Below are positions 14,468 through 24,940 of a stretch of DNA of 64,000 nt, piece after piece; position 1 is the stretch's first letter, and the number at the start of each line of letters is the position of its first letter. Source of the DNA: Archilochus colubris (taxonomy: Eukaryota; Chordata; Aves; Apodiformes; Trochilidae). The translations under genes were made by a program, and so were the position numbers. The notes beneath the pieces were generated by a model. That model was not told the DNA's origin and ran no database searches. It saw only the letters and a program-made list of their open reading frames with translations. The DNA lies in assembly GCA_023079485.1 (NCBI GenBank), contig CM041101.1:7591501-7655500 (forward strand), given 5' to 3'.

Positions 14468-14724
14468 GTGAGGGTCAGCAGCAGAGAGCTCTGCCCAAGA
14501 CTCAGGAAGCACATTTTGGCAGAGGAAAGAAATACAATACAAGCAGGGAGGGAAACTCAGCTTCCATCCAGCCCCCTCCAAGAAGCTCTTGGCTCCCTAC
14601 AGCTGCCGGAGTCTTTACTATCAATTGTTGGGCTCTTTATTGTTACAGGCTTTCGTGTGTTTGTTTTCTGTCTTTTACACCAGCTCGTTGCAGAGAAAGG
14701 GAGCAACACGGGAGAGGCAGGGAC

Positions 14725-14935
14725 AGGAGGGTAGAGCCCTGCACTGGGGGACAGACAACCCGGCTTCCCTTTCCTGCCTCTCACTATCTCATTGTGTGGC
14801 CTTGGGGCATGTCACTTCCCTGTCTGCCCCGGCTCCTCTGTGCGATGGGATGGTTCCACCCAACAGAGTTCTCTCTGCTTGTTTACTCATCTTTGTTCCT
14901 GTAAAGTGCCTTAGAAGAAGGAGTCTTGGGGGAAG
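14725..14935 (+). mobile_element. Ancient amniote tRNA-derived SINE
   Basis: The segment reads GTAGAGCCCTGCACTGGGGG, then TGTGTGGCCTTGGGGCATGT followed by CACTTCCCTGTCTG, and ends TGTAAAGTGCCTTAGAAG. This follows the order head (gagcactgggctgggact), body (tgtgtgaccttgggcaagtcactt) and LINE-type tail (tgtaaagcgctttgaga) of old MIR/AmnSINE/turtle-type SINEs as I remember them. It is heavily mutated, so it is an old insertion. Confidence 0.6.
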
Positions 14936-15164
14936 CTCAGCATGGTCACGGTGTGCCCCATGATCACCCAGGGGCAACCGTGGTTCTCCTTCCCCAGAGC
15001 AAGTCACAGGAGTCAGAGAGAGGTGGCAGGCCCTCAACCTGTCCTCCTCGCTCAGCCTGGCAGCTTCTTGCTTTTGGGGACACGTTCCTGTGCCCTCTGT
15101 GCCCTGGCAGTGGGCAGGGATCTCTGTGGCAGAGAGGGCAGCTGGAGACTTCTCTGTCTGAGGG

Positions 15165-15643
15165 TCCTGAGCGGGTCCAAAGGAGGGCAACCAGGCTGGT
15201 GAAGGGACTCGAGCACAAACCCTATGAGGAGAGGCTGAGGGAGCTGGGGGTGTTCAGCCTGAGGAAGAGGCGGCTCAGGGGAGACCTCATCACTCTCTAC
15301 AACTCCCTGAAAGGAGGGTGTAGCGGGGGAGGGAGGGGCTGGTCTCTTTTGCCAGACGACTTTCAAGAAGACAAGAGGGCATGGTCTTAAGTTGTGCCAG
15401 GGGAGGTTTAGGTTGGATATTAGAAAGAATTTCTTTATGGAGAGGGTGATCAGGCATTGGAATGGGCTGCCCAGGGAAGTAGTGGATTCTCCATCCCTAG
15501 AGATACTTAAAAAGAGACTGGATGTGGCACTCAGTGCCATAGTCTAAGAACCGCAACGGTGGTTCAAGGGTTGGACTTCATGATCTCTGAGGTCCCTTCC
15601 AACCCAACCAATTCTATGATTCTATGATTCTATGATTCTATGA
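15165..15643 (+). mobile_element. CR1 LINE, 3' end, + strand
   Basis: Typical avian CR1 3' end. GAGCGGGTCCAAAGGAGGGC begins the fragment, followed by a remnant of the reverse-transcriptase C-terminus, GGAATGGGCTGCCCAGGGAA, GAGGTCCCTTCCAACCCAAC and a terminal tandem of TTCTATGA units. It is 5'-truncated, as most CR1 copies are, and only modestly diverged. Open frames across it are relics, not genes. Confidence 0.95.
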
Positions 15644-15999
15644 CAGTGTCACTCTGAGCACCCTCAGAAGGGTGTTTATTCCCCAGCTCTAAGTCCCATG
15701 GTCTCTGATGCCTTTCCGAGACCTCCCCAGCCTTCCAAAGACCGTAAGGGCTCTCAGCTCCAAGCCCTTCCTTGCAGCCACACAGTGTGGAAATGGCTGC
15801 ATCAGGAGGGAGGGAGGTGGTTACAGGAGCCCAAGTCCCCAAAACACGTGTAGCACCACTGCACAGCACTTGTCCTTGCCAGCCCTGCTCTGCTCCCCAT
15901 CATCACTCGCTCAGAGCCTTTGTTTCTACTAACTGTGAGTGAAACCAGTTGTGGGATGTTGTGTTCAGGGCATGACATAATCCCAGTCTGGGACTCCAC

Positions 16000-17600
16000 T
16001 GGAGGAATCCTTTTGAAGATTTACTAGCTCAGCTAATTACAATAAAACTCTGAAGGTGCTGCACTCCAAATGATTAACAGTTAATAAACGGAGCTTTCTG
16101 CTTTCTTGTGCTTTTTGCTAGGAAACAAACCAGAGCAATCCTGGCTATGTCAGAGGCATTTTCCTTTGAGAAAGAGATCTGACAGAGACGTGCAAGCATG
16201 TTTTCACAAAGTCACTGTCCATCTCTGTGTTGCTGGTAGCAGATAATTTGATTAAGAATATGTCACTTCCTTGCTTCTCTCTCTGTATATTGCCTTTCTG
16301 TGTTTATTTCAGCCTGAGCAGTGACAGCAGCCTGCAGGACTTCTTTGCTGTTTGTTGACATTTTCACTTTCTGATGCACATCCTTATGTTACCCCATGGA
16401 GTTCATGGGGTCAGCCATGGGGGGATGGTTTGAGGAAAGGCAGCATTAGCTGGAAATACCCCATCCCTCTCAAAATGCTTTTATTAACAATACACTTAAA
16501 CCTGAATTTGATCTACTTCTATACATAGTCCCACTTATCTGTTATTTTCTTTAAAATATGTACTTGCTATCCATTCCAATGCCTTGATCATATTTTTGGG
16601 AGGATGTGTCATTATGTGTCATCTATAGTGAGTCCCTCGTGTCTCACTCTCCTCCCTGCTGGACCTCCAAGGGCTGCCCTGGAGCTAGGGTCCCCCAGGC
16701 TGGGATCACCCCTAGAGCTTTAGCATCCTCTGCTCATAGGTGTGAAATTGACTTAAGCAGGAGGTGGGAAAGTGATGAGAAGAGGTCCTGGGCTAAGCTA
16801 GAAGCTGGTGGATGGAGGTGACAATGTGACACCCACAAGACTCCAAAGCCACCACATGAACCTTGGTAATGTCAAGTTCCATCTTGGGATTTCCTTCAAC
16901 TATCACAGGTCAGCTGCTCCATGGATCTGTGGAGGAGAAAGGCCCACAGGTGCTGCTGGAGCCTCGTGTCCACCTGTCTCCAGCATTTCCAGAGTACAGG
17001 CAGATCCTGGGGAGCAACCAGAGCTACTGGGTGCTGGCCCTGGGCCGAGCCTGCTGGGGGAGTTGGGTGGCTGGGCCCTGGTGTTGTGGGCAAAGCGCTG
17101 TCGGAACAAAACTGAATTGAAGGGGTTCTTTTCCTCTCCCTTCTTTTCCTCTCCCCTTGGCCCTCGAGGAAATCTTTTTCCATTTACTATAAAACATGGT
17201 CCTTAATAGTGCTGAAGTGTTCTACGTATTTTAAATAAACATGAGTGGATTTGAGCCCAGGAGGACATGAAAGAATGCAGCATTTGCGGGGTACCGGCCC
17301 GCCACACATGTCAGCAATTTGGCTGCCTTGTGTACTTTGGCTTTTAAAAAAGCATTTAAAAGTAAACAAATGAAGGAAAATCTGGCAGCTGGATTTCCAA
17401 GTAAATTGCTTTCAGCTGATCTACCCCATTCCCAGCTTGCTTGGGCAGTATCAAGCCATACAGAGCCAGCAAGAAGAGCGAGCGGCCAAGGAGAAGAGCA
17501 GGGGTGGGAGGGAGAACAAAAGCAGGGAAGTTCTGTGGATTTAATTCTTCCATTTCCTTCCTTTGCACCAAACACTCCCTGCCTGTCACTGCCCTCGTGT
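16000..17600. other. Intergenic, possible conserved elements
   Basis: AT-rich blocks at about 16010-16110 (TAATTACAATAAAACTC, GATTAACAGTTAATAAACGG) and 17160-17440 (homeobox-type TTTAAATAAACATGAG, AAAAGCATTTAAAAGTAAAC) sit in otherwise GC-rich DNA. They look like conserved non-coding elements, but no alignment was possible. No coding exon is recognised. A tandem of TTCTTTTCCTCTCCC (two copies) lies at about 17127-17156. Confidence 0.35.
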
Positions 17601-17700
17601 CAGACAGGCAGGTTAATGCTTCAGACAGCAAAGTGTGCTCCATCTTCTCTCAGCCCTTATTCTGCTGGGCTCTGCCTCCTTTCCATCAGGCCTGGAGAAG

Positions 17701-17800
17701 GGATGGGATGGGATGGGATGGGATGGGATGGGATGGGATGGGATGGGATGGGATGGGATGGGATGGGATGGGATGGGATGGGATGGGATGGGATGGGATG
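17701..17800 (+). repeat. Perfect (GGATG)20 pentanucleotide array
   Basis: Exactly twenty uninterrupted GGATG units. The absence of any interruption suggests a young, length-variable array. Long open frames reading WDGMG across it are artefacts. Confidence 0.98.
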
Positions 17801-20230
17801 CATCAGTTGGCAAAGAGCAAGTGCTCCAGCAACCCCTCATCCCTAGTGCTGCCCTGCTGAGCGTGGGCAGAGCCCCATCCTGCAGAGGACATGTCCCCAG
17901 GCCCTGTAGGATGAATCTGTGTCTTGAGGAGCCAGAACAGGCATGGATTGGGGCCCCTCCGAGGCTGCCAGCCTATGGAGGGCATCACCCCTCCAGCAGT
18001 GGGGGGAAAAGCAGGGCTGGAAGCAGCAAAGATAACGCAGTCATTAGAGGAATGAGGGCTCCTCCGGAAGGGTCTGGTGCGTCCCTCGAAGGAGGAGACT
18101 CAGCAAATGCTGACAGATAATGAGGAGGTCCCAGGCTGGACAAAGGGGTGAGGTTGCTGAGGTCACACTTTGGCTCAGCTTTGACTCGCGTTTCCTCAAG
18201 TTTATAAAACTTTCTGTGGGTTGGTTCAGTGAAAAGGGCAGAGGAAACTGGTGAGCCTTCAATCCTGGCAGTGTGGGGCCAGGGCAGGGCTGCTCTGAGC
18301 CCTCCGGCAGCCCCTGCATGCATAGAAAATGGGTCCAGGGCTGTGAGCAGTGCCTGCTGCCAGCTCAGGGCAAGGCCAGGGGCCACCAAGGCTCCCTTAG
18401 GGGCTTCCAGCAGTGACACACGAGCTCCTGCTGCTGCACAGGAGTGAAGCATGAAAAACCCATGAGTGGTTCCAGTGCCAGCACAGTGGTTTGTGTCCCC
18501 ACAGGGCAGTGCACAGAGCTCTGTGCAAGGGAGCAATTAGTCAAAATGATTTCTCTGATGGCTTTTCTCCTCCCGGTAACTCAGCAGATGAGCTCAGATT
18601 CCTGGCTCAGGACTAAACCCCTCTGCTGCTGGCAGTGCCCAGGTGCTGCCAGCTGTAACCTGTGAGGAGAAACCCTCTGGGTGAGCAATGCTTGGCCAGA
18701 GTGAGGGGGCTTGGCCAGTGTTCTCAGGGCTTCGTCAGTGTCCTCAGCACATGCTGCCACCACTGAAGTTAGCAGGGCTGACTGCCCATGCTCTGGCACA
18801 GCTCTCATCATCTCTTGGCACAGCTGCCCTGGCACTGCTGTTGGGAGCTGGCAGCACCCACAGGCACCTGCCAGCACAGGGACCTCACCAGCAGTCTCTT
18901 GGCTCTCGTTAATGTTGTGGGGAGTCATGGTTTTGGACCCTTTTCCTTCTGCCATCCAGGTGGGTACCAGCACCCTGCCCAGGCTGGTGGGGACACTGGG
19001 TGTGACTTCTCCCTTCCATGAATGGCAGCCTGTCCCCCCTGAAAAACACCTGCAGAGAAGAGGCCATGGGACATAATGCAGAAGAATCTTCTGATTTCTT
19101 TAATATTTTTACCCCTGTGCCACAGCCATGTCCCATGATCATGTCTTGTCAGTAGCAGCAGGTAGTGGGGTGCAAGGATGCATCCCCTGGGGATGGAGAT
19201 GGAGATGCCCATGCCCCAGGTGGCCATGATTCTCCTGCTCCAGGTGTATCAGATCCCCAGGACCACCTCACCACAGGCCAAGGAGAAGCCCTTCCATGCA
19301 GCTTGTTTGCAGCTGATCCTATAAAGCTGCAAAGGGCAAAGGGGCTTCTCCTATGGAACCTGCAGAGCTGCTTCTTTCTGCCCTGCACCCTGGTGAGTGC
19401 CATGGCTATGGGGGGGGGGTTGGTGGGGAGGGTTGTGCTATGGATGTATGTCAAATATACCCTTTTTACAGCCTCTCCTGAGTCTGGAGGGCAGCAGAGG
19501 CATGTGGGGGGGTCCCAGGGGTATAGAGAGCCCTGGGCCTGCGTGCCCCTCCCTGACTGACCCCTGGTTTCTTCATGGTCCACGGGCTCAGCTGCTGCCC
19601 ATGGCAGAGCGTGCAGTGGGCTCCCTGCCTGCTGTTTCCTTATAATTTAAGAGCCTTCCTCACATTAATCTTTTTATTTTTATTTTGACAAATGTATGTT
19701 TCCAGGAAGTTGCTGAGGTCAAAGCAGCATCTGTTGCTCGTTATTTTGGGGGATGCAGAGGGTCTTTGTGAGGGTTTCCAAAGCAACAAGGAATTAAGTG
19801 GTTTGTGAAGCAAAGAGCAGGAATGAGGAGCGAGCTGGGGCTTCCCGAAAGGCGGCTGAAGATGCTGATGAAAATCAGATCAGCTCGTCTTTATTTTCTT
19901 GGAAACTTGATCTATTTTTCTTGTACAACTGTCAGTCTGACTCCCGTATCTCAGCTTGGCCACTGCAATCACTGTTTCTTAGGGCTTGGGTTAGCATGGC
20001 CTCGGGCAGGTTTCCTTTCCCTGGGTTGGGCTGCGCCAGCAGTGAGGACCCGGGCTCAGTGGGACAGGAGCAAAGCTTCTGGGTCCTGTAGTGCACTTTG
20101 ACTGGGGACACCGATTGGTGGAGACCCCCGGGATGGGCACCAGCTCCCATCCCTCCACCCTAGGGAGAGGTCCCTTGTCCCCAGAATCACACCACAAATT
20201 GCCCAGCACACCCCAGCGGGAGGACCCGGT
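17801..20230. other. Intergenic, no gene recognised
   Basis: GC-rich DNA with overlapping open frames on both strands, none of recognisable family. A lower-GC block at about 19640-19960, with ACATTAATCTTTTTATTTTT and CTTTATTTTCTTGGAAACTT, may be a conserved non-coding element. Confidence 0.5.
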
Positions 20231-20269
20231 GGCAAAAGCTGCTTTGTCTTTCAAAACAACCCGAGGAGG

Positions 20270-21340
20270 GTCCGGTGCCAAGGCGAGGGCTTGCGAGGAG
20301 CCCAGGAGATTTATCGCTGAGGAAATACTTTCTCCAGCGAGGGCTGACGGCCGCAGCAGGAACAATGGGAGATTCGCAACGTGAACAAAGCTGATTTCGT
20401 TCTTCTTTTTATCAATGCGTTTTCCTTGCGGAGCCTCCCTTCCTGGAAGTGGGAGATGCAGCTTTCCCCGCTCGCCGGCCGTGTAATCAGCAGGAATGGC
20501 CATATCCTGGCTGGGAAGCGAGCTGTGAAACGCTGTCACCCGCCGTGATTTATGAGCCGGTGGCAGCGGCTTGCGGCGGGGCTGGCTTGGGGACAAGGTG
20601 CCAGGGCGCGTGCAATATCCACGTATTCTTTCTCCTCCTCGCCGAGTCCCCGGGGAGCCACCAGAGGAAGTTAATGGATTAGACACACACGTTCCACTTG
20701 ATTTTTATTTTTTTATTGCCGTGTCTTTCCAAACGCCTTTAGCAGACGCGTGAGCACAATGGGACGGGGCGGCGAGTGTCCCGGGCGGGCAGCGGGGCAC
20801 AGCCTGCCTGGAAAGGTCAATATGGGGAGTGTTTGCTCGGGGACAAATTGTCCTGAGCGGGCACTGTCCCTCCCCTCTGGCACCGTGCTCTACACAAGCA
20901 AATCTCTCGCCATGCCCGAGGCTGAAATGTCCCTCCTGGGAGGGGGGGGTGTCTCAACCAGCCATCTCTGCTCCCGTACTCCGCATTATGCAATCCTTGC
21001 CCGGTACAGGGAATATGAAATTATTTCAAGTGATCAGATTTTAATTATGCAACACAGAGGATGATTATTGTACGCCAAATTGGTGCCGAGTGCTTAGTTA
21101 TGTATATGCCAAATTTAGTCTATACTATTATACCCAGTGGGTGGCCGTAGACAATCAGGAAGTAATTAGTTTTGCTGGAGGTTGCTCGCTGCCTGGTTCG
21201 CCGTGCTGTCTAGGGAGCGTCTTGCTGCGCTCCGTGAATACCGCGGGCTTTGAGTTCAATACCGTCTTTTTGTGACAGGCTAATAAGCTGTCTGCATGGC
21301 GGCCTGTAATTAGCGCTGTCGATATTCATTTGGAAGCGGG
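20270..21340. promoter_or_regulatory. Candidate cluster of conserved non-coding elements
   Basis: This kilobase alternates GC/CpG-rich and AT-rich motif-dense patches without splice-bounded frames. Examples are AACAATGGGAGATTCGCAAC (about 20361), TTTTTATTGCCGTGTC (about 20710), ATTTTAATTATGCAACACAG (about 21038), GTAATTAGTTTTGC (about 21162) and GTAATTAGCGCTGTCGATAT (about 21306). Homeodomain-type TAATTA cores, a SOX-type ACAATGG and intact CpGs are typical of developmental enhancers. LHX6, a developmental regulator, is expected just outside the window beyond MORN5, so these could be its distal elements. This is inferred from composition only. Confidence 0.4.
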
Positions 21341-22079
21341 GACGGCGCTGAGCGGCTCCGCCGACGGCTCTTCCCTTTGTCGCGGCTCTCGGCCCGTCCC
21401 GTCTCCTCCCCGGGGAGCGGCGATGGGCGCCCGGAGCTGGTGGGATGTGGGTGAGTGCAGGGTCCGCTCGCGTGTGGGTGGCATCCTCGGATCCCCACTG
21501 AAGAATGCACCCAGACATGAGGGGGTTGAGGCCCCCCACCCCACCCCGAGACCAAAACCTGCCCCAAACACCCCCCGTGCCAACCTCGCCCTGACCCTTG
21601 TGGGAGCTGCCACCGGTCCTGAGGTGTCCCGGGTGCCCCGTCCTGGTGCTGTCTGGGAAGGCTGAGCCAGTGGGGGGGTGGGGGTGTCGGATTGGGGATG
21701 TGCGAGGGGCTCTGGCTGGAGTGACTGTCTCCTCCCCAGAGCTGCAGGCTGATCTCCCCAGGGAGCCCTGAGCATCGCCTGAAGCTGCTGAGGTGCTGTG
21801 TGGTGGCACTTTTCCACAGCAGCCTGATCCTGCTGCCTCTGGGCTTGTCTGCTGGGGTTTCAGGTGTAGCATTGTTGGTGGACCTGGGGCTACCTTGGCT
21901 CGGAGGTCACTGGGGCACTGTCCTCCCTGAGATGCCGCTTGTATCAGTGTCATGGGGCAGCAGGAACTGGCGACCTCCATGCAAACAGCCTGGATTTGCT
22001 GGATGGGAATTGTCTGAAGTATGGAGCAACTTTTACCTCTGTTACACAAAGGAAACTTTCCTCCTCTTTTTGTTGGAGA

Positions 22080-22340
22080 TGCTCACTCCATTGAGATGAT
22101 TGGCATACTGGAGAGCTGAGAAACTAAATTGTTTATACACTAATGAATAGAAGCTTGATTGCAAGATCCTGTTTGGAAAATTATAGTGCTGAATTGAAGC
22201 TGTACAATTACATCCAAAATGCTGCATATTCATTTCATCTGCTTTGCATAGAGATTAACAAGCGAGCCCTAAAGCAGACTCTGAAATTAAAGCTAACACC
22301 AGATTTAGTCACAGGTTACAAACTAAATGGCATTGTTTGA
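22080..22340. promoter_or_regulatory. Candidate conserved non-coding element
   Basis: A sharply bounded AT-rich block between GC-rich flanks. It contains GATTGGCATACTGGAGAG, AAATTGTTTATACACTAATG, TACATCCAAAATGCTGCATA and AAATTAAAGCTAACACC. It has no open frame of note and no repeat signature. A conserved enhancer is a plausible reading but cannot be proved from one sequence. Confidence 0.3.
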
Positions 22341-22439
22341 TGGATATGAATCTTTACCACCTGCCTGCCTGATGATTGCTAGCAGCTTACCAGACAGCAA
22401 AGGAAAAAGTTTCTTCCCACGAAGGAAGCATAATAAGAT

Positions 22440-24450
22440 GCTGGGCTGGAAGTGCCCCCTCCTCACGTGGGCAGCCCCCCAGGCAGATGTCTGCAGTGGT
22501 TTAGGGAAGGGGTTCCTGGCTCTGTCATGCCAGAGGCTGTACCCACTCTGTGGAGGGATGGCAAGTGGCCCCAGGACCCCCAAACAGGACCTGGGTGCAA
22601 GGTCCATCCACTTTCCAGAGGTTGGATGGTCGTGAAGCCTCCATGCTGCATCCCCCATGGGTTCCTCCTGTCCTTGGGGAGATGGGGACCTGGCCTGGTC
22701 CCACCCCACTCCATCCTGCAGCCCTGGGCTTTGCTGTCTGTGATCTACCTCCTCCCTCTGCAGTTCTCCCACCCTGTGTGCCAGGGCTGGGCTCAGTTTG
22801 CAGGCCAGGATTTATTTTAGGACAGGAAAGGGCAAAGGGTGTGTGTGGGGAGTGGGGTGCTGTGCAGTGGGCAGCAGCATTTGGTGATGTGTAGCATGAT
22901 GGGGGGTTTTCTTTGGAAATGGATCCTGTCCCTCACTGAGAAACCTGTCCCCTGAATGGCAGCATGTGGGGACACAGGACATCCTGCAGTCACTGGCACT
23001 GTACAGGGGAGCAGACAGGGCTGTGGCTGGGCAAGCAGAAGGCTGGTAGCTCGGGGCAGCCTTGGTTTCCAGCAGATGTCTTGTGGCTTTGGGAATACCT
23101 GAGGGGTCCCCAGGTGCAGACAGTGGCTTATGGGGGTCACTTTGTGAAGGCCCTGGTGCAGCAGAGACCACAGCACTTGCTCTGCAAATTGGACACCTTT
23201 ATTTTCTTTAAAAGTCAAGTTACCAAACTGCTGTGTACTTCATTCCTATAGATAGGCTGGGCTGTCTCTACTGCACTACAGGACAGCCCAGCTGTGGCTT
23301 TACAAGCCCCAGGCCCCGTCACCATCACCCTGCTGGCTCTGGGGTGCATGTCCCCTCATCCCCATCTCCCCCACGGGAGTGGAGCAGGGCCAGGAACAGG
23401 CTCTGAGTCTCCATTTTTCCTCAACACTTCCCCATCTTCACCTTTCAGCACTTCCCCAATACCCTCTGTCAAACAACCAAGGCAGAAGAGCATCTCCTTG
23501 GGACCCTTCCCAAGCCTCAGCCCTTTACCCAGGGCTGTGCTTCTTCCTCAAACATTAACTCATCCCATGACACTCACACCTCAGAGTCCAAACCCAAAAC
23601 ACATCATTACACCTGAAAATCCCACCCCAACCCCAAGACACGGGGTGAACCCTCTACCCATGGGGACACCCACTGCAGAGCTGTCCCTGGGGCCAGCCCT
23701 GCACCCTATCAGTGACCCCCAGGGGATGACCGCAGCTTGGGAGGGCAGTGGGTGCAGGAAAAGGCACCTGTGGGGTAGGCAGTGGTGGCTTTGCTGCATG
23801 GGACACAGTGGTGGGACTTCTGTCCCCAGAAGCAGAGCTGGGCTGGGTGTACCATGGCACTGGTGGACTCTGGCTGCCCTGGAGAGACCTGATCTGTGGC
23901 AGCATGGTGACAGCCTGGATGTTCACAGCCCTGTGCCATACCCCTGCCCGGGTGCTCTGTCACTCTGCTCCCAGGGGGGCTTCTGCAGTGGAGCATCTCA
24001 TGGGCAGTGCTGGGTGGGAACATCCCCAAAGCATGTCACACCAGTGCTGTCCCCCTGGCCTCCTGCAGTGTTGTGGGCTGGCTCCTCACCCTCCCGAGCC
24101 ACCCCGCAGGCAATTGTGATGTCAGACACCCTGCCAGGGGCTGGGGGTGACACCAGGCCATTGTGGGAAGGCTGGTGCTGGGCTGCAGAAGGGACGTAGT
24201 GACAAATGTGAAACGTTCCCCTGCCAGGTGGTTGGGAGCTGCCTGGAGGCAGGGACCCCGTGGAGGGGTATGGGGGGCAGCAGGAAGGCAGTGTGAGCTG
24301 GAAGACTGAGGCTGGCCAGGTCACATCCTCCAGTGGTGTGGGTCAGGGACAGGAAGGGGACCTTCCTCCCAACCTGGGCACAGGGGCCCCCAACCCCAGC
24401 ATAGGCTGCTGGCACTGCCTGCCGGCCAGCTGCCACCTTCTACTGTCCCA
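22440..24450 (-). other. NOS1AP-like 3' UTR and GC-rich 3' flank
   Basis: From the stop codon at 24451 the first AATAAA on the - strand is at 23203-23198, which would give a 3' UTR of about 1.25 kb. Beyond it (22440-23190) is GC-rich DNA with no recognised gene. Long open frames on both strands here reflect GC-richness. Confidence 0.5.
23198..23203 (-). terminator. Probable poly(A) signal of the NOS1AP-like gene
   Basis: AATAAA in - strand sense, about 1.25 kb after the stop codon. It is the first canonical signal downstream of the gene. Confidence 0.5.
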
Positions 24451-24940
24451 CTAAGAGGGGACCTTCCTGGGCCCTAGGGCAGCGTCCAGCTCTGATTCAA
24501 GCAGCTCATCTTCTGAGAAGCTGATGTGCAAGCAGGTGTCTTCAGCAGGGGAGAAGGGCAGTGTGCTGTCCATGGGGCTGCCCAGGGTGGCCAAGTCCTT
24601 GGCCAGGGCCTCGCTGGCTGCAGGGTCATGGATGTTGGGCAGGGGACACGTCTGCCTGCTGTCTCCAGTCCTGTCCTTGCTCAGAGTAGGCTGGCAGGTC
24701 CCAGCAGGGATGGGGTCCATGCTGGCGGCAGAGCTCCGTGCAGGAGTCCTTGCCTCAGAGTCCAAGAGAGTGAGGGAGCTGGCGGTGATGCTGGTGAGGC
24801 TGGAGATGCTGGGGCTGGGCAGGCTCACGTGGGGGACACTCTCAGGCTTTGCCTCCACCTCCAGGCTCGGGGAGGTCTTGCTCGACCTTTTGCGCAGGAT
24901 GGGCGGTGGTGGGTTGAGCTTGGGAATGTGCTGCTGCCTC
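24451..24940 (-). other. NOS1AP-like terminal exon (exon 11)
   Basis: This 490-nt exon encodes the last 163 residues. It opens with a basic stretch ([15 protein letters not shown]), continues through a Ser/Thr-rich run ([20 protein letters not shown]) and ends with an acidic helix-like segment ([20 protein letters not shown]) before GPRKVPS and a TAG stop. The last four residues are not a PDZ ligand of the EIAV type. The acceptor CTCTCCAG|G fits phase 2 of exon 10. Confidence 0.85.

Noticed and set aside
14926..15390. Frame with [25 protein letters not shown]
   Set aside because: This is the decayed reverse-transcriptase end of a CR1 LINE, not a host gene.
17319..18120. Three overlapping frames reading WDGMGWDGMG repeats
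   Set aside because: They are the translation of the (GGATG)20 array in its three frames.
22440..24420. Many long open frames on both strands (for example 23294-24199)
   Set aside because: GC-rich, stop-poor DNA at the 3' end of the NOS1AP-like gene. No family, no splice structure, no consistent strand.
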